36,389 nucleotides of DNA from an uncultured Chthonomonas sp. (GTDB taxonomy: Bacteria; Armatimonadota; Chthonomonadetes; Chthonomonadales; CAJBBX01). Positions 8,260 to 15,787 of this stretch are shown one piece after another (the stretch's first letter is position 1; each line of letters begins with the position of its first letter). The translations under genes were made by a program, and so were the position numbers. The notes under the pieces are model-generated. The model was not told the origin of the DNA, searched no databases, and worked only from the letters and a program-made list of their open reading frames with translations. Location of the stretch: the NCBI GenBank assembly GCA_903885605.1, contig CAISJD010000115.1, positions 1 through 36,389 of the forward strand, given 5' to 3'.

Positions 8260-9096
8260 CTATGTCGCACGAGATCGCTCGGCGTAGTGCCTGAGCAACG
8301 GCTCAGGGCACCGAATGCTGACTCCGCCAACGGCACTAATGCGTCTGCACAGGGTCCAATCACAGCCCTCCTTCAAGCGGTCAGAGTAGGCATCCCATCG
8401 GATCACACGAAACCACGCCCTGTAGAATATGCTTGATGTTGTTACATTTCCGTATCTGATCTCATTTGCACTGTTAATAGACCAGCCGCCACTATTCTGT
8501 TTCTCGTAGTGAAACGGGTGCCACACAAAATCTGCATTGCAATCACTCGCCAATGCTACAAGCGTACTAATACGATGTGGTACATACTCGTCATCATCAT
8601 CCAAATACGTAATGAAGTCGCCAGCGGCCACATCCATCGCGTAGTTCCTCGGCACGGTACCGGCGACCATCCAGCGGCGCGTCGGGTCCAACGGATAGGC
8701 CCCACGCTCCGGCAAGTTGGTCCATGTCACGCGTGGGTCACGCAATGCAGTAAGACGTTCGCCAGTATTGTCCGTGCAGCAGTCACCCACCACAATCACT
8801 TCGATATTGTCGTAGTCCTGCGCTAGTATGGACGGAATGCACCTGGTCATCAGCATGTCTGACCGGTTGTAAGTCGCCACACACACGCTCACCCGCGGAT
8901 GGGTAGGGACAGGGTTGCTTGCTTTCCAGACTTCAAACTCACGGTGTAGCGACACGGGAACATCCAAAGACGATTTAACTACGTCGAGATCATCGGTCGT
9001 AGCATATCGTCGCAGGTGCCGATCAAACTCCTTACGCCGCTCTTCCCTGAACGGATCGTACAGCAGGCGCCGAAGCACCCGATGCAGCAGTGCCAT
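8260..9096 (-). CDS. Glycosyltransferase family 2
   Basis: This is a GT-A transferase of 278 residues from the ATG at 9096. That ATG follows GAGGG by seven bases and is preferred over one at 9114, which has no ribosome site. After a basic N-terminal segment of about 60 residues come PRVSVCVATYNRSDML, VIVVGDCCTDNTG, VPRNYAMDVAAGDFITYLDDDDEY and a late CDWTLCRRI. The DDDDEY stretch is the metal/donor motif. The gene and its right-hand neighbour are visibly richer in A and T than the rest of the operon, which suggests a separate origin. A possible promoter lies at 9142-9170. The sugar is not predictable. Confidence 0.88.
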   Translation of the reverse strand: MALLHRVLRRLLYDPFREERRKEFDRHLRRYATTDDLDVVKSSLDVPVSLHREFEVWKASNPVPTHPRVSVCVATYNRSDMLMTRCIPSILAQDYDNIEVIVVGDCCTDNTGERLTALRDPRVTWTNLPERGAYPLDPTRRWMVAGTVPRNYAMDVAAGDFITYLDDDDEYVPHRISTLVALASDCNADFVWHPFHYEKQNSGGWSINSANEIRYGNVTTSSIFYRAWFRVIRWDAYSDRLKEGCDWTLCRRISAVGGVSIRCPEPLLRHYAERSRAT

Positions 9097-9141
9097 GCAT
9101 TTACCCTCAGCCATACCGGACCGATGCGACCAACATAGGTT

Positions 9142-9170
9142 TATATAGACCGATTGCCTCGTAGAATCAA
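9142..9170 (-). promoter_or_regulatory. Candidate internal sigma-70-type promoter
   Basis: On the minus strand a TTGATT element (9165-9170) is separated by 17 bases from TATATA (9142-9147), each matching four of six consensus positions. TATAAA shifted by two bases is a better hexamer but with 19-base spacing. It lies in the short AT-rich gap between the fucosyltransferase and the GT2 gene, 46 bases before the chosen GT2 start. It could add transcripts for the lower half of the operon. It is a consensus match only. Confidence 0.3.
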
Positions 9171-9184
9171 TGGGAATGACCGCG

Positions 9185-10075
9185 CTACGCGCGCAACCAG
9201 TCGACAGGTATCAGGTCAACAGGCGAAGCGGTCCGCTTGGATTCACCCGCCGCCTGTGACCACCGCTTGGGGGCGATTACGACCTGTCCCGGATGCCGCC
9301 CGAGCCAGGCGCCCCACCATGAGAACGTGCTGTTCGATATGACGTGACGGCGACACTTCGCCATCAACGCCAGCTCCTCGTAGTCCTGTATGCCCTTCTG
9401 AGACACCACCACAGCCGTGCTGTCCAGTGCCATGTTGGCACGAACCCAATCTGGCTCATCAGAGAAAATGAACTGACGACTTCCCGGCGCAAGGTCGATC
9501 GCCATTCTGATCGCCCGGTGGTAGTAATCGAGCCCACAAAAGCCGAGCAAGCTCGCCGCCTCAGGATCTGACACGTAGTCGCCGCGTCGCACGTGAACGG
9601 CGACCGACTCCGACGCACCAATCGCATCAAGCACCCTGGTAGCTTGTGAACACATAGGCACTCGCAATGTATACTCGGCATCAAGAATATTGGCAATAGA
9701 CTCAAAATATCTATAGCTCTGCCAGTAGCCAATCAGCAGGATATTTTGCCCTACATTCAACACCTCGGGGTCATAGGCCCATCGTCGTTCCTTGACGCGT
9801 GGTTGCCAACGGTACGGTAACCAGGGGCACGCCATCCTATATAACCTGTCGCCAATGTGCCGGCGACGACGACGAACGGCACGCAGAATGTCGGCCTCAG
9901 TCGCTTCCTGTGCGCTGATGTTAAAATGCTTTAGGCCATAGCTGCGAAGCTCTTGCGTACCATAGAAGCTTAAGTCAAGGCCAAGAGGCACGCCCCGGTC
10001 AATGGCCAGTCTGCGGCCCAATGCGTACTGGAAGAGCTGGTTACCGAGGCCGCTCACTAGCCTGACTACAATCAC
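9185..10075 (-). CDS. Alpha-1,2-fucosyltransferase, GT11
   Basis: This 296-residue GT11 enzyme is predicted to transfer fucose from GDP-fucose to the 2-position of a terminal galactose-like residue. The family landmarks are intact: an opening VRLVSGLGNQLFQYALGRRLA, the peptide VAVHVRRGDYVSDP that binds the donor, and SNSTFSWWGAWLG near the C terminus. GT11 proteins normally begin only a few residues before the GLGNQ motif, so I choose the GTG at 10075 and not the ATG at 10144, which adds 23 unrelated residues. GDP-fucose biosynthesis genes are not in the window. The gene is relatively AT-rich. It implies that the exported glycan contains fucose. Confidence 0.9.
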   Translation of the reverse strand: MIVVRLVSGLGNQLFQYALGRRLAIDRGVPLGLDLSFYGTQELRSYGLKHFNISAQEATEADILRAVRRRRRHIGDRLYRMACPWLPYRWQPRVKERRWAYDPEVLNVGQNILLIGYWQSYRYFESIANILDAEYTLRVPMCSQATRVLDAIGASESVAVHVRRGDYVSDPEAASLLGFCGLDYYHRAIRMAIDLAPGSRQFIFSDEPDWVRANMALDSTAVVVSQKGIQDYEELALMAKCRRHVISNSTFSWWGAWLGRHPGQVVIAPKRWSQAAGESKRTASPVDLIPVDWLRA

Positions 10076-10177
10076 CGCCGCCCTGACCTTCGGGGCGACC
10101 CAACCGTGCAGTGCGCCCTGCCTACGCACGCATTCCTGCGACATGCCACACCGACACTGCGGGCCCCCTCCATAGCG

Positions 10178-10948
10178 CTAGCCCGCATCCGGCTTCTGAG
10201 CGTGATAGCATGCAGTACCGAAGCCACCCATAGGCTGCTCGCTGGTTCGTCTGCCGTATATATACAGGGCACTGATGATTGAACACGGTTCCAGACGCCG
10301 CCGCAGGTAGGCGTCCGTGAACGCTCGGTGCGCATTGAAGTACGTCCGATTGCAGTCATCTACCGGCGCCGACAGGTACAGGTGCCCGCCCGGCTGCACG
10401 ACGCGCAGCAGTTCGGCGATCGCCCGCTCCGTGCCATCCGGCTGCAGCGGGTCACCGTACCGCCCGAGACCGATGTGCTCGACGACACAGAGGCAGGAGA
10501 GCGATGGGACTGTACCGGCATCAAACGGCAGGTCGAGGATGGTGCCCTGCACGAAGCTGAGCTCCCTGAGCGATACAGGCAACGGGCGCAAATCAACCAT
10601 CGTCACCGGCATAACCTGGGACAGTAGTCCGACGTACTTGTGGTCTGATCCCACATCAACATGCCACAATGGCCGCTCACGCAAGATAGCACCGAACGCC
10701 CATGCATCCTGGTAGAAGTACGGAGCATCAACCGGTGTGGATGTGGTGTCATCCCCAATACACGGGAAGAGCCGGTCTGCCTCACTGGGGAGCCCCGACG
10801 GGAGCATCCGGTAGTATGCCCAATAGCATCGCCAGAACCGAAGCCATCCTACGCCGGCAATGCGGGCGTTCCTAGCGGACCGACAGAAGCCACGAATGGC
10901 AGCGCGTGCCACGAATCGCGATCCCCTAGTCACGGTGCGAACCGCCAT
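10178..10948 (-). CDS. Class I SAM-dependent methyltransferase, DUF268-like
   Basis: This 256-residue protein has a Rossmann methyltransferase core: WHVDVGSDHKYVG stands where motif I is expected, VTMVDLRPLP is the acidic strand, QGTILDLPFDAG follows, and then CVVEHIGLGRYGDP. It ends its core with LLRVVQPGGHLYLSAPV. The EHIGLGRYGDP element is characteristic of DUF268-like proteins. The start is the ATG at 10948, with GGAGG five bases upstream. The open frame continues about 110 codons further, but that part is only the antisense-phase shadow of the preceding GT2 gene. It most likely methylates a sugar or a chain end, perhaps capping the polymer. That role is inferred from its position. Confidence 0.85.
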   Translation of the reverse strand: MAVRTVTRGSRFVARAAIRGFCRSARNARIAGVGWLRFWRCYWAYYRMLPSGLPSEADRLFPCIGDDTTSTPVDAPYFYQDAWAFGAILRERPLWHVDVGSDHKYVGLLSQVMPVTMVDLRPLPVSLRELSFVQGTILDLPFDAGTVPSLSCLCVVEHIGLGRYGDPLQPDGTERAIAELLRVVQPGGHLYLSAPVDDCNRTYFNAHRAFTDAYLRRRLEPCSIISALYIYGRRTSEQPMGGFGTACYHAQKPDAG

Positions 10949-11039
10949 TGGTGCCTCCATTCGGGAGCAGCAGAGCCAGCCCTTGAGGCGCACAGACGCC
11001 GGAGTCCTGGATCGCGCCTTGTTGAGCGTGACCAGATCC

Positions 11040-12026
11040 CTAACCCCATAGCGCCCGGTAGCTCCAGCCGTGAATCCGTTTGAGCCAGCGCCGGACCAAC
11101 CGCCTGCGCAGAATGCGCCCGCCGGGATCTGAGGGTCCCGCCGTACTGACATGGCTGATGGAGCCTGTCGGGTGGACCCATGGAAGCTCGGCCTCGAGCA
11201 TTGGAAACCTGTTCCCCACGTGATGCACCAGATAATCGCAAGTGGCAAGCCTGTAAAACCCAAGCCTGACCATATCGACATCGAACTGGTGATCGTCGCC
11301 GAGGGGCCGATGCGTCTGCGCCGGGAAGATACTCTGGACCACCGACTTCCTTGTCACGAACTGGAAGTGCGAACCCGTGGCGTACGCGCTAACGCCGTGG
11401 CGTGACAGTAGTACATCACACCGATCGACCTCCACCTCCTCGCGGCGGGCAGCATCAGCGCCCACGGCGTCCAGTTGGGCATTGACCAAATGGTCCGCGA
11501 TGAGACGACCGGTGCAAGACGCTATCTCACGGTCGCCGGCACACATCGTCGCCGTAGCCCCCTGCCGAAGATCGCCGCCGGCAATGGGTTGCGCCGTAAC
11601 CATGCCCGCCCTTGGGAATGCCTCCAGGATCTTCAGGCTCTCCTCAAGCCACCCGGGCAGGAAGTAGACGTCCGAGTCCGTGAACCCGATGACCTCGCCC
11701 TGGGCCATGCCAAAGAGCACATTCCACGCGCCGACCTTGCCCAGGTTCACTCCAGACAGGATCAGTTGGTGGATCAGCCCCTGCTCCTGCTGCTCCAGGA
11801 GGTAGCGCCGCACTTCCGGACAACTGGCATTGTCCAGCACGACAATCTCGCACTCGACGCCGGCGCTCGTGGCGGCCATCGACGTGAGACAGAGCTTCAG
11901 AACCTCCAGGCTCTGGGACCAGAACCCGGACAACTCCGGGATATGCACCACCGTGGTCAGCGTGATGCGCGCCGGCTGATGGACGCCGCGAACAAGCTTG
12001 GCTGGGTTCTGGCCTATGCGTGGCAC
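11040..12026 (-). CDS. Glycosyltransferase family 2
   Basis: This is a 328-residue GT-A transferase. The landmarks are CEIVVLDNASCPEVRRYL (the nucleotide-binding strand), LILSGVNLGKVGAWNVLF, EVIGFTDSDVYFLPGWL (the DSD metal motif) and a late PLGDDHQFDVDMVRLG, which resembles the catalytic ED/DD loop. The start is a GTG at 12026 with AGGA a few bases upstream. The gap to the preceding gene is only 27 bases and is locally AT-rich. Residues about 150-200 form an insertion with CAGDREIASCTG that I do not recognise. The sugar is unknown. Confidence 0.88.
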   Translation of the reverse strand: MPRIGQNPAKLVRGVHQPARITLTTVVHIPELSGFWSQSLEVLKLCLTSMAATSAGVECEIVVLDNASCPEVRRYLLEQQEQGLIHQLILSGVNLGKVGAWNVLFGMAQGEVIGFTDSDVYFLPGWLEESLKILEAFPRAGMVTAQPIAGGDLRQGATATMCAGDREIASCTGRLIADHLVNAQLDAVGADAARREEVEVDRCDVLLSRHGVSAYATGSHFQFVTRKSVVQSIFPAQTHRPLGDDHQFDVDMVRLGFYRLATCDYLVHHVGNRFPMLEAELPWVHPTGSISHVSTAGPSDPGGRILRRRLVRRWLKRIHGWSYRALWG

Positions 12027-12053
12027 TGCATCCTACCTATACACGTATACATA

Positions 12054-13313
12054 TCAGACAGCTGATATATCGTGCGCATTATATCTTGCTGGCATAAGGT
12101 TGTCATAGACATCAGCGACGGCGGATGTCGTCGCCCTAAGGTCATAGCGTTGCGCAGCCAGACACGACTGCTCCGCAATCTTGCGTCGTCGGCTGCTGTC
12201 CAGCATATGGCCCATGGCCTCCGCCAGCGCAACGGGCGACCCCGGCTCAACCATGATCCCGCCACCGGGCGCCAGCACCTCAGGTATCCCGCCTACGCGG
12301 CTGGCCACACACGGCAACCCAGCAGCAAGCGCCTCCAGTAGGGCGAGAGGCAAGCCCTCAGAGCGGGAGGGCATCACAAAGGCATCAACAGCGCAGAGAA
12401 ATGCCTTCATGTCGGCCACGAGGCCGAGCAGGTGAATCCTCTTGCCAATCCCTGCCCTGGCGATGAGCCCCTCTAGCTGGGCACGCCCATCGCCCTCGCC
12501 GGCGATGGCCACATAGATGTCCGCACCTCGCCGCACCAGCAACTTGGCAGCCGCCACGAGTATGTCGTGGCCCTTGACAGGACCCAGCATCCCTGCGGCG
12601 CCGAACAGCACTCCGCCCGCGGGAATGCCCAACTCCGCCCGCAGTAGGGAGGGCGAGCGCTGCGGCCCACGGAAGCTCGTCACGTCCACGCCGCCAGGCG
12701 TCACCAGAACGGTGCCAAGCGGCACCAGCGCCATCGCGTCCACCTCGCGGCGTACGGCCTCGGACACTGCGGTCACGGCGAGACTGCCGGCCCGAGCATG
12801 CGCCGTTACGCGGCGGCACCCCCGGCGTTCGCACTCCCCGATGCTCTTCGAGCCATGGAATGTGAGTACCCAGGGGAGCCCCGCGTGCACCAGAACGGCC
12901 TCTGCCTGAAGGTCCAGGGCAGTCACCACATGCGAATGAACGATGCCGACCCCTTGGCGCTGCAGATACGTGGCCAATCGGCGGACGAATACTCGCCTCA
13001 GGGCCGTTGCCGTGGCGCCCCACATGCGGTAAGGCCATCGTCCAGCGGGGTCTGGCCACCGGTGCGGAACGATCGACACTTCCACTCCGACCGCCCTCCA
13101 CGAGGCCGCCATCACGCCGTTGCAGCTTGTGAGGCAGACTATTTGGTGGCGGTAGTGCCGGAGCGCCGCCGCCCCGGTAAGCCCGCTGACGTAGCGGCAG
13201 ACACCGCCTGGCTGCATGGTGTTCAGGACGTGTACAACAACTCGGGAATCCGCGGGAGTAGCGGGCCTTTCCTTCACTGTCGCCGCACAATGCGCACTGA
13301 GCGCGGTCTGCAA
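12054..13313 (-). CDS. Glycosyltransferase family 4 (start uncertain, possible frameshift)
   Basis: This is a GT4 transferase of up to 419 residues. The N-terminal domain begins with VVVHVLNTMQPGGVCRYVSG, and GIVHSHVVTALDLQ and LTFHGSKSIGECE follow. The donor domain has GAAGMLGPVKGHDILVAA, HLLGLVADMKAFL and EGLPLALLEALAAGLPCV (E-x7-E), then GGIPEVLAPGGG. The open frame begins with a TTG at 13313, and a GTG at 13274 is another choice. Neither has a good ribosome site. The best-looking start nearby is an ATG at 13350 with GGGAG five bases before it, but it is in a different frame. An indel near the N terminus is therefore possible. Confidence 0.82.
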   Translation of the reverse strand: MQTALSAHCAATVKERPATPADSRVVVHVLNTMQPGGVCRYVSGLTGAAALRHYRHQIVCLTSCNGVMAASWRAVGVEVSIVPHRWPDPAGRWPYRMWGATATALRRVFVRRLATYLQRQGVGIVHSHVVTALDLQAEAVLVHAGLPWVLTFHGSKSIGECERRGCRRVTAHARAGSLAVTAVSEAVRREVDAMALVPLGTVLVTPGGVDVTSFRGPQRSPSLLRAELGIPAGGVLFGAAGMLGPVKGHDILVAAAKLLVRRGADIYVAIAGEGDGRAQLEGLIARAGIGKRIHLLGLVADMKAFLCAVDAFVMPSRSEGLPLALLEALAAGLPCVASRVGGIPEVLAPGGGIMVEPGSPVALAEAMGHMLDSSRRRKIAEQSCLAAQRYDLRATTSAVADVYDNLMPARYNAHDISAV

Positions 13314-13418
13314 CTGGCGAGGGATCGGCTTTCACCTGCACCGGAGGCATAGGCACTCCCGCCAGCGACCCGACTCAACGCCGCCGAAGAAGCCGAATAG
13401 TTGATGACCGAATGCCTC

Positions 13419-14525
13419 CTATAAGATGTCAGCTATCAGACAGTCAATCTCGCTACACATCCTCTGCACCGAGTAGATGGACCGTGCCCTCTCCAGACCG
13501 ATCTGGCCAAGCATATGGCGACGCTCAGGGTCACTGATCAGGGCCACCAAGCAGCCTGCCAGCGCCTCGGCATCAGAGGCTGGCGCTAAGAACGGGTACC
13601 CCGAAGGATCGATCGTCTCGCGAATTCCCACTATGTCCGTACCCGCCACAGGCAGTCCGCATGCCATTGATTCGAGCACGCAGTTGGGGCAACCCTCAGA
13701 GTGCGAGCTGAGGACTGCCACGTCCGAAGCCTGCAACAGGCCGGCGACGTCATGTACGGCACCCAGAAACCGCACACAATGCTGCAAGCCCAGGCGTTGC
13801 GCCCACAACCTGACATCGAACGCGGTGTCCCCTTCACGCCCGGCTAGAAGCAGCCATGCCCGAACGGAATGCGCAGCCATACACGTCTGTACGATGCTCC
13901 ACGCCCGCAACAGTGTGAGATGGTCTTTGGTAGACGTCAGATTGGCCACCATTGTCACCGCAACATCAAACCGCCCGACGCCCAGCCAGCTTCGCCAAAC
14001 AGCACGTGAGGCTTTCGGCGGTGCAAGATCCACGCCGTTCCGAACAAGCACCACACGCTCAGGTGGAGCTCCAAGGCGATCAAGTAGGTACCTACGGCCC
14101 ATTGATGAGTTGGCTACAAACCTCGAGGTGTTCCTGACTGCATGCCGCTGCAGCAGACCTCGATCTGGCGACAGGCCCTCATCGCGCTGGTTCCATATGC
14201 AGCCATTCGCGCCGGTCGCACGCCAGATGGCACCACACACGACATTGGGTATATGGATGTACGGAAGCAGGACGGTAGGTCCTATCCCTCGCAGCGCCGC
14301 CGCTACCCGAAACAGCCTGAACGCCTGCGACCTCCTACCTCCCCAGATGGGGGGTAGCACCAGAGACCGAATCCCGAGGTCTCTGCACGCTGATGTCACG
14401 GGTCCATCTGGACCCGGTGCGCAGACGCAGACGCGCTGCCCGTCCAACACCCATTGTCTGGCCAGGAGCAGTGCCTGCCGTTCGGCTCCACCCAGACCGA
14501 ACGAGGACAGCACGATCACCCGCAT
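13419..14525 (-). CDS. Glycosyltransferase family 4
   Basis: This 368-residue GT4 transferase starts at the ATG at 14525, six bases after AGGAG. The first residues, MRVIVLSSFGLGGAERQAL, are the canonical strand and glycine loop, so the upstream extension of the open frame is rejected. The donor half shows VTMVANLTSTKDHLTLL, FLGAVHDVAGLLQASDV and HSEGCPNCVLESMACGLPV, with E and E seven residues apart, then GTDIVGIRE. FVANSSMGRRYLLDRLG marks the inter-domain segment. It is similar in design to the partial gene at the left edge of the window (same GGAER loop). A 105-base gap separates it from the next gene downstream. Confidence 0.9.
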   Translation of the reverse strand: MRVIVLSSFGLGGAERQALLLARQWVLDGQRVCVCAPGPDGPVTSACRDLGIRSLVLPPIWGGRRSQAFRLFRVAAALRGIGPTVLLPYIHIPNVVCGAIWRATGANGCIWNQRDEGLSPDRGLLQRHAVRNTSRFVANSSMGRRYLLDRLGAPPERVVLVRNGVDLAPPKASRAVWRSWLGVGRFDVAVTMVANLTSTKDHLTLLRAWSIVQTCMAAHSVRAWLLLAGREGDTAFDVRLWAQRLGLQHCVRFLGAVHDVAGLLQASDVAVLSSHSEGCPNCVLESMACGLPVAGTDIVGIRETIDPSGYPFLAPASDAEALAGCLVALISDPERRHMLGQIGLERARSIYSVQRMCSEIDCLIADIL

Positions 14526-14647
14526 GCATCGCTCCTGGCCGTTAGCAGCCCGGCGCGGTTCGCCGCAGACCCACGGACGGAAGCCTGCACCCAACCATGG
14601 AGCCCGCCTCGCACCCAATACACCGGGGGGGGCCGTAGAAGTGCCGA

Positions 14648-15111
14648 TCAGGGCTCACTCGCCAGTCTACGAACTGCTTCAACATAACGGCCAAGCCGAG
14701 CTACCGGACCATCCGGCGAGGCAACGAACTCGTCTCCGTAGGTCGAGCGCCATCCTGGTGAACGGCTAGCCGTCCCGCGCCGACCACTCCGCCGTACAGC
14801 CGACGGAGCAGTGACGCCTCAGAACTGACCATCCGTATCAGTCTGACGCCCGGCAAGACCGGCGCAGCGCTAGGACACGAAGCAACCACAGTGACATCCA
14901 CGCCGGCGCTAGCCAAGCCGACGAACATGCGCGCGAGAAACGTCTCCGGTGGCCACCGAGAGCCTAGCACCAGCAGGCTGAGCCGAAGGCCGTCAGCCAT
15001 GCGAGCTGCCCACCAGAGACTGGACACCGCCAGATGCAACTTCAAGGAAGCGTCCGCGTCGTTCGCCGGCAGGCGCGACTGCGAGCCAACCAGCATGCGA
15101 GCCTCGCCCAT
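14648..15111 (-). pseudogene. Decayed GT4-like fragment
   Basis: From an ATG at 15111 (GGAGTGA upstream) or 15000, the frame encodes LRLSLLVLGSRWPPETFLA and GLASAGVDVTVVAS, the first strand-helix-strand of a GT4 N-terminal domain. It then becomes arginine-rich and stops at 14701 after 136 residues. That is far short of the roughly 370 residues of a complete enzyme. In a shifted frame, the following bases read YGDEFVASPDGPVARLG and continue as a helix-like tail to a TGA at 14648, which looks like the end of a transferase. I read this as a glycosyltransferase gene with an internal deletion and a frameshift. A short functional protein of unknown role cannot be excluded. Confidence 0.45.
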
Positions 15112-15144
15112 GGTTCACTCCGAGTCGGCACATTGCCTCACGCG

Positions 15145-15783
15145 CTAGGACCTGGCACCGATGCGACAAGCCGGAACGCCAGCGACCACTGTGTATGCTG
15201 CGACGTCGCTCGTAACTACGGCTCCTGCGCCAACGACAGCGCCATCGCCGATGGTGACCCCGTCTAGAACGACGCAGCCCGCGCCCAACCAGCAGTCGCG
15301 CCCAACGTCAACGCCACTGCATCGAATTCCCTGATCCGTAATAGTCGCTTGCGACTTCGTGTATATATGCTGCGACGCGAAAATGCAAACATATGGCGCA
15401 ATCCGCGTACAACTGCCGATTCTTACGTCCCCGCCGCCCTGTATTACGGCGCCGTAGTTCACCGAGACGTCGTTACCGATCGCGATGTGGCCGCCACACG
15501 ATGTGATTCTGGCATGCCGGTGAATCTGACATCGTTCACCGATCTCAACAGCACCGCGTGGGACTGACCTCTGTTTGACGCCGATCTCGTTACCGGCGGC
15601 AGCAATCCAAGCGCCAGCATGAACGCATGTGCGCGCACCTAGGGCCACGCCACCAGTAGCGAGCACTACTGCCTCGGGCGAGACATGGACGCCGCGGGCC
15701 GTCCAGCAGTGCCGGGCTTTCCGGCCCGCCTGCCAATCCAAGTACTGCGCCGCGATGTGCCGAAGGAAACGGGGTGCTCGCAT
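15145..15783 (-). CDS. Hexapeptide-repeat O-acyltransferase
   Basis: This 212-residue protein is a left-handed parallel beta-helix acyltransferase of the WcaF/maltose-acetyltransferase type. It probably moves an acetyl group from acetyl-CoA onto a sugar hydroxyl. Hexapeptide turns run through most of it: VEIGERCQIHRHARI, HIAIGNDVSVNYGAVI, VRIGSCTRIAPYVCI, ASQHIYTKS (with the likely catalytic histidine) and VDVGRDCWLGAGCVVLDG. It closes with VVAGVPACRIG. The start is the ATG at 15783, four bases after the wzt stop. It may O-acetylate the exported glycan or a precursor. Confidence 0.88.
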   Translation of the reverse strand: MRAPRFLRHIAAQYLDWQAGRKARHCWTARGVHVSPEAVVLATGGVALGARTCVHAGAWIAAAGNEIGVKQRSVPRGAVEIGERCQIHRHARITSCGGHIAIGNDVSVNYGAVIQGGGDVRIGSCTRIAPYVCIFASQHIYTKSQATITDQGIRCSGVDVGRDCWLGAGCVVLDGVTIGDGAVVGAGAVVTSDVAAYTVVAGVPACRIGARS

Positions 15784-15787
15784 GGGC

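Noticed and set aside
10949-11281. N-terminal extension of the DUF268-like methyltransferase frame
   Set aside because: Most of it lies within the C-terminal coding region of the preceding GT2 gene, and a GGAGG-preceded ATG at 10948 gives a normal protein.
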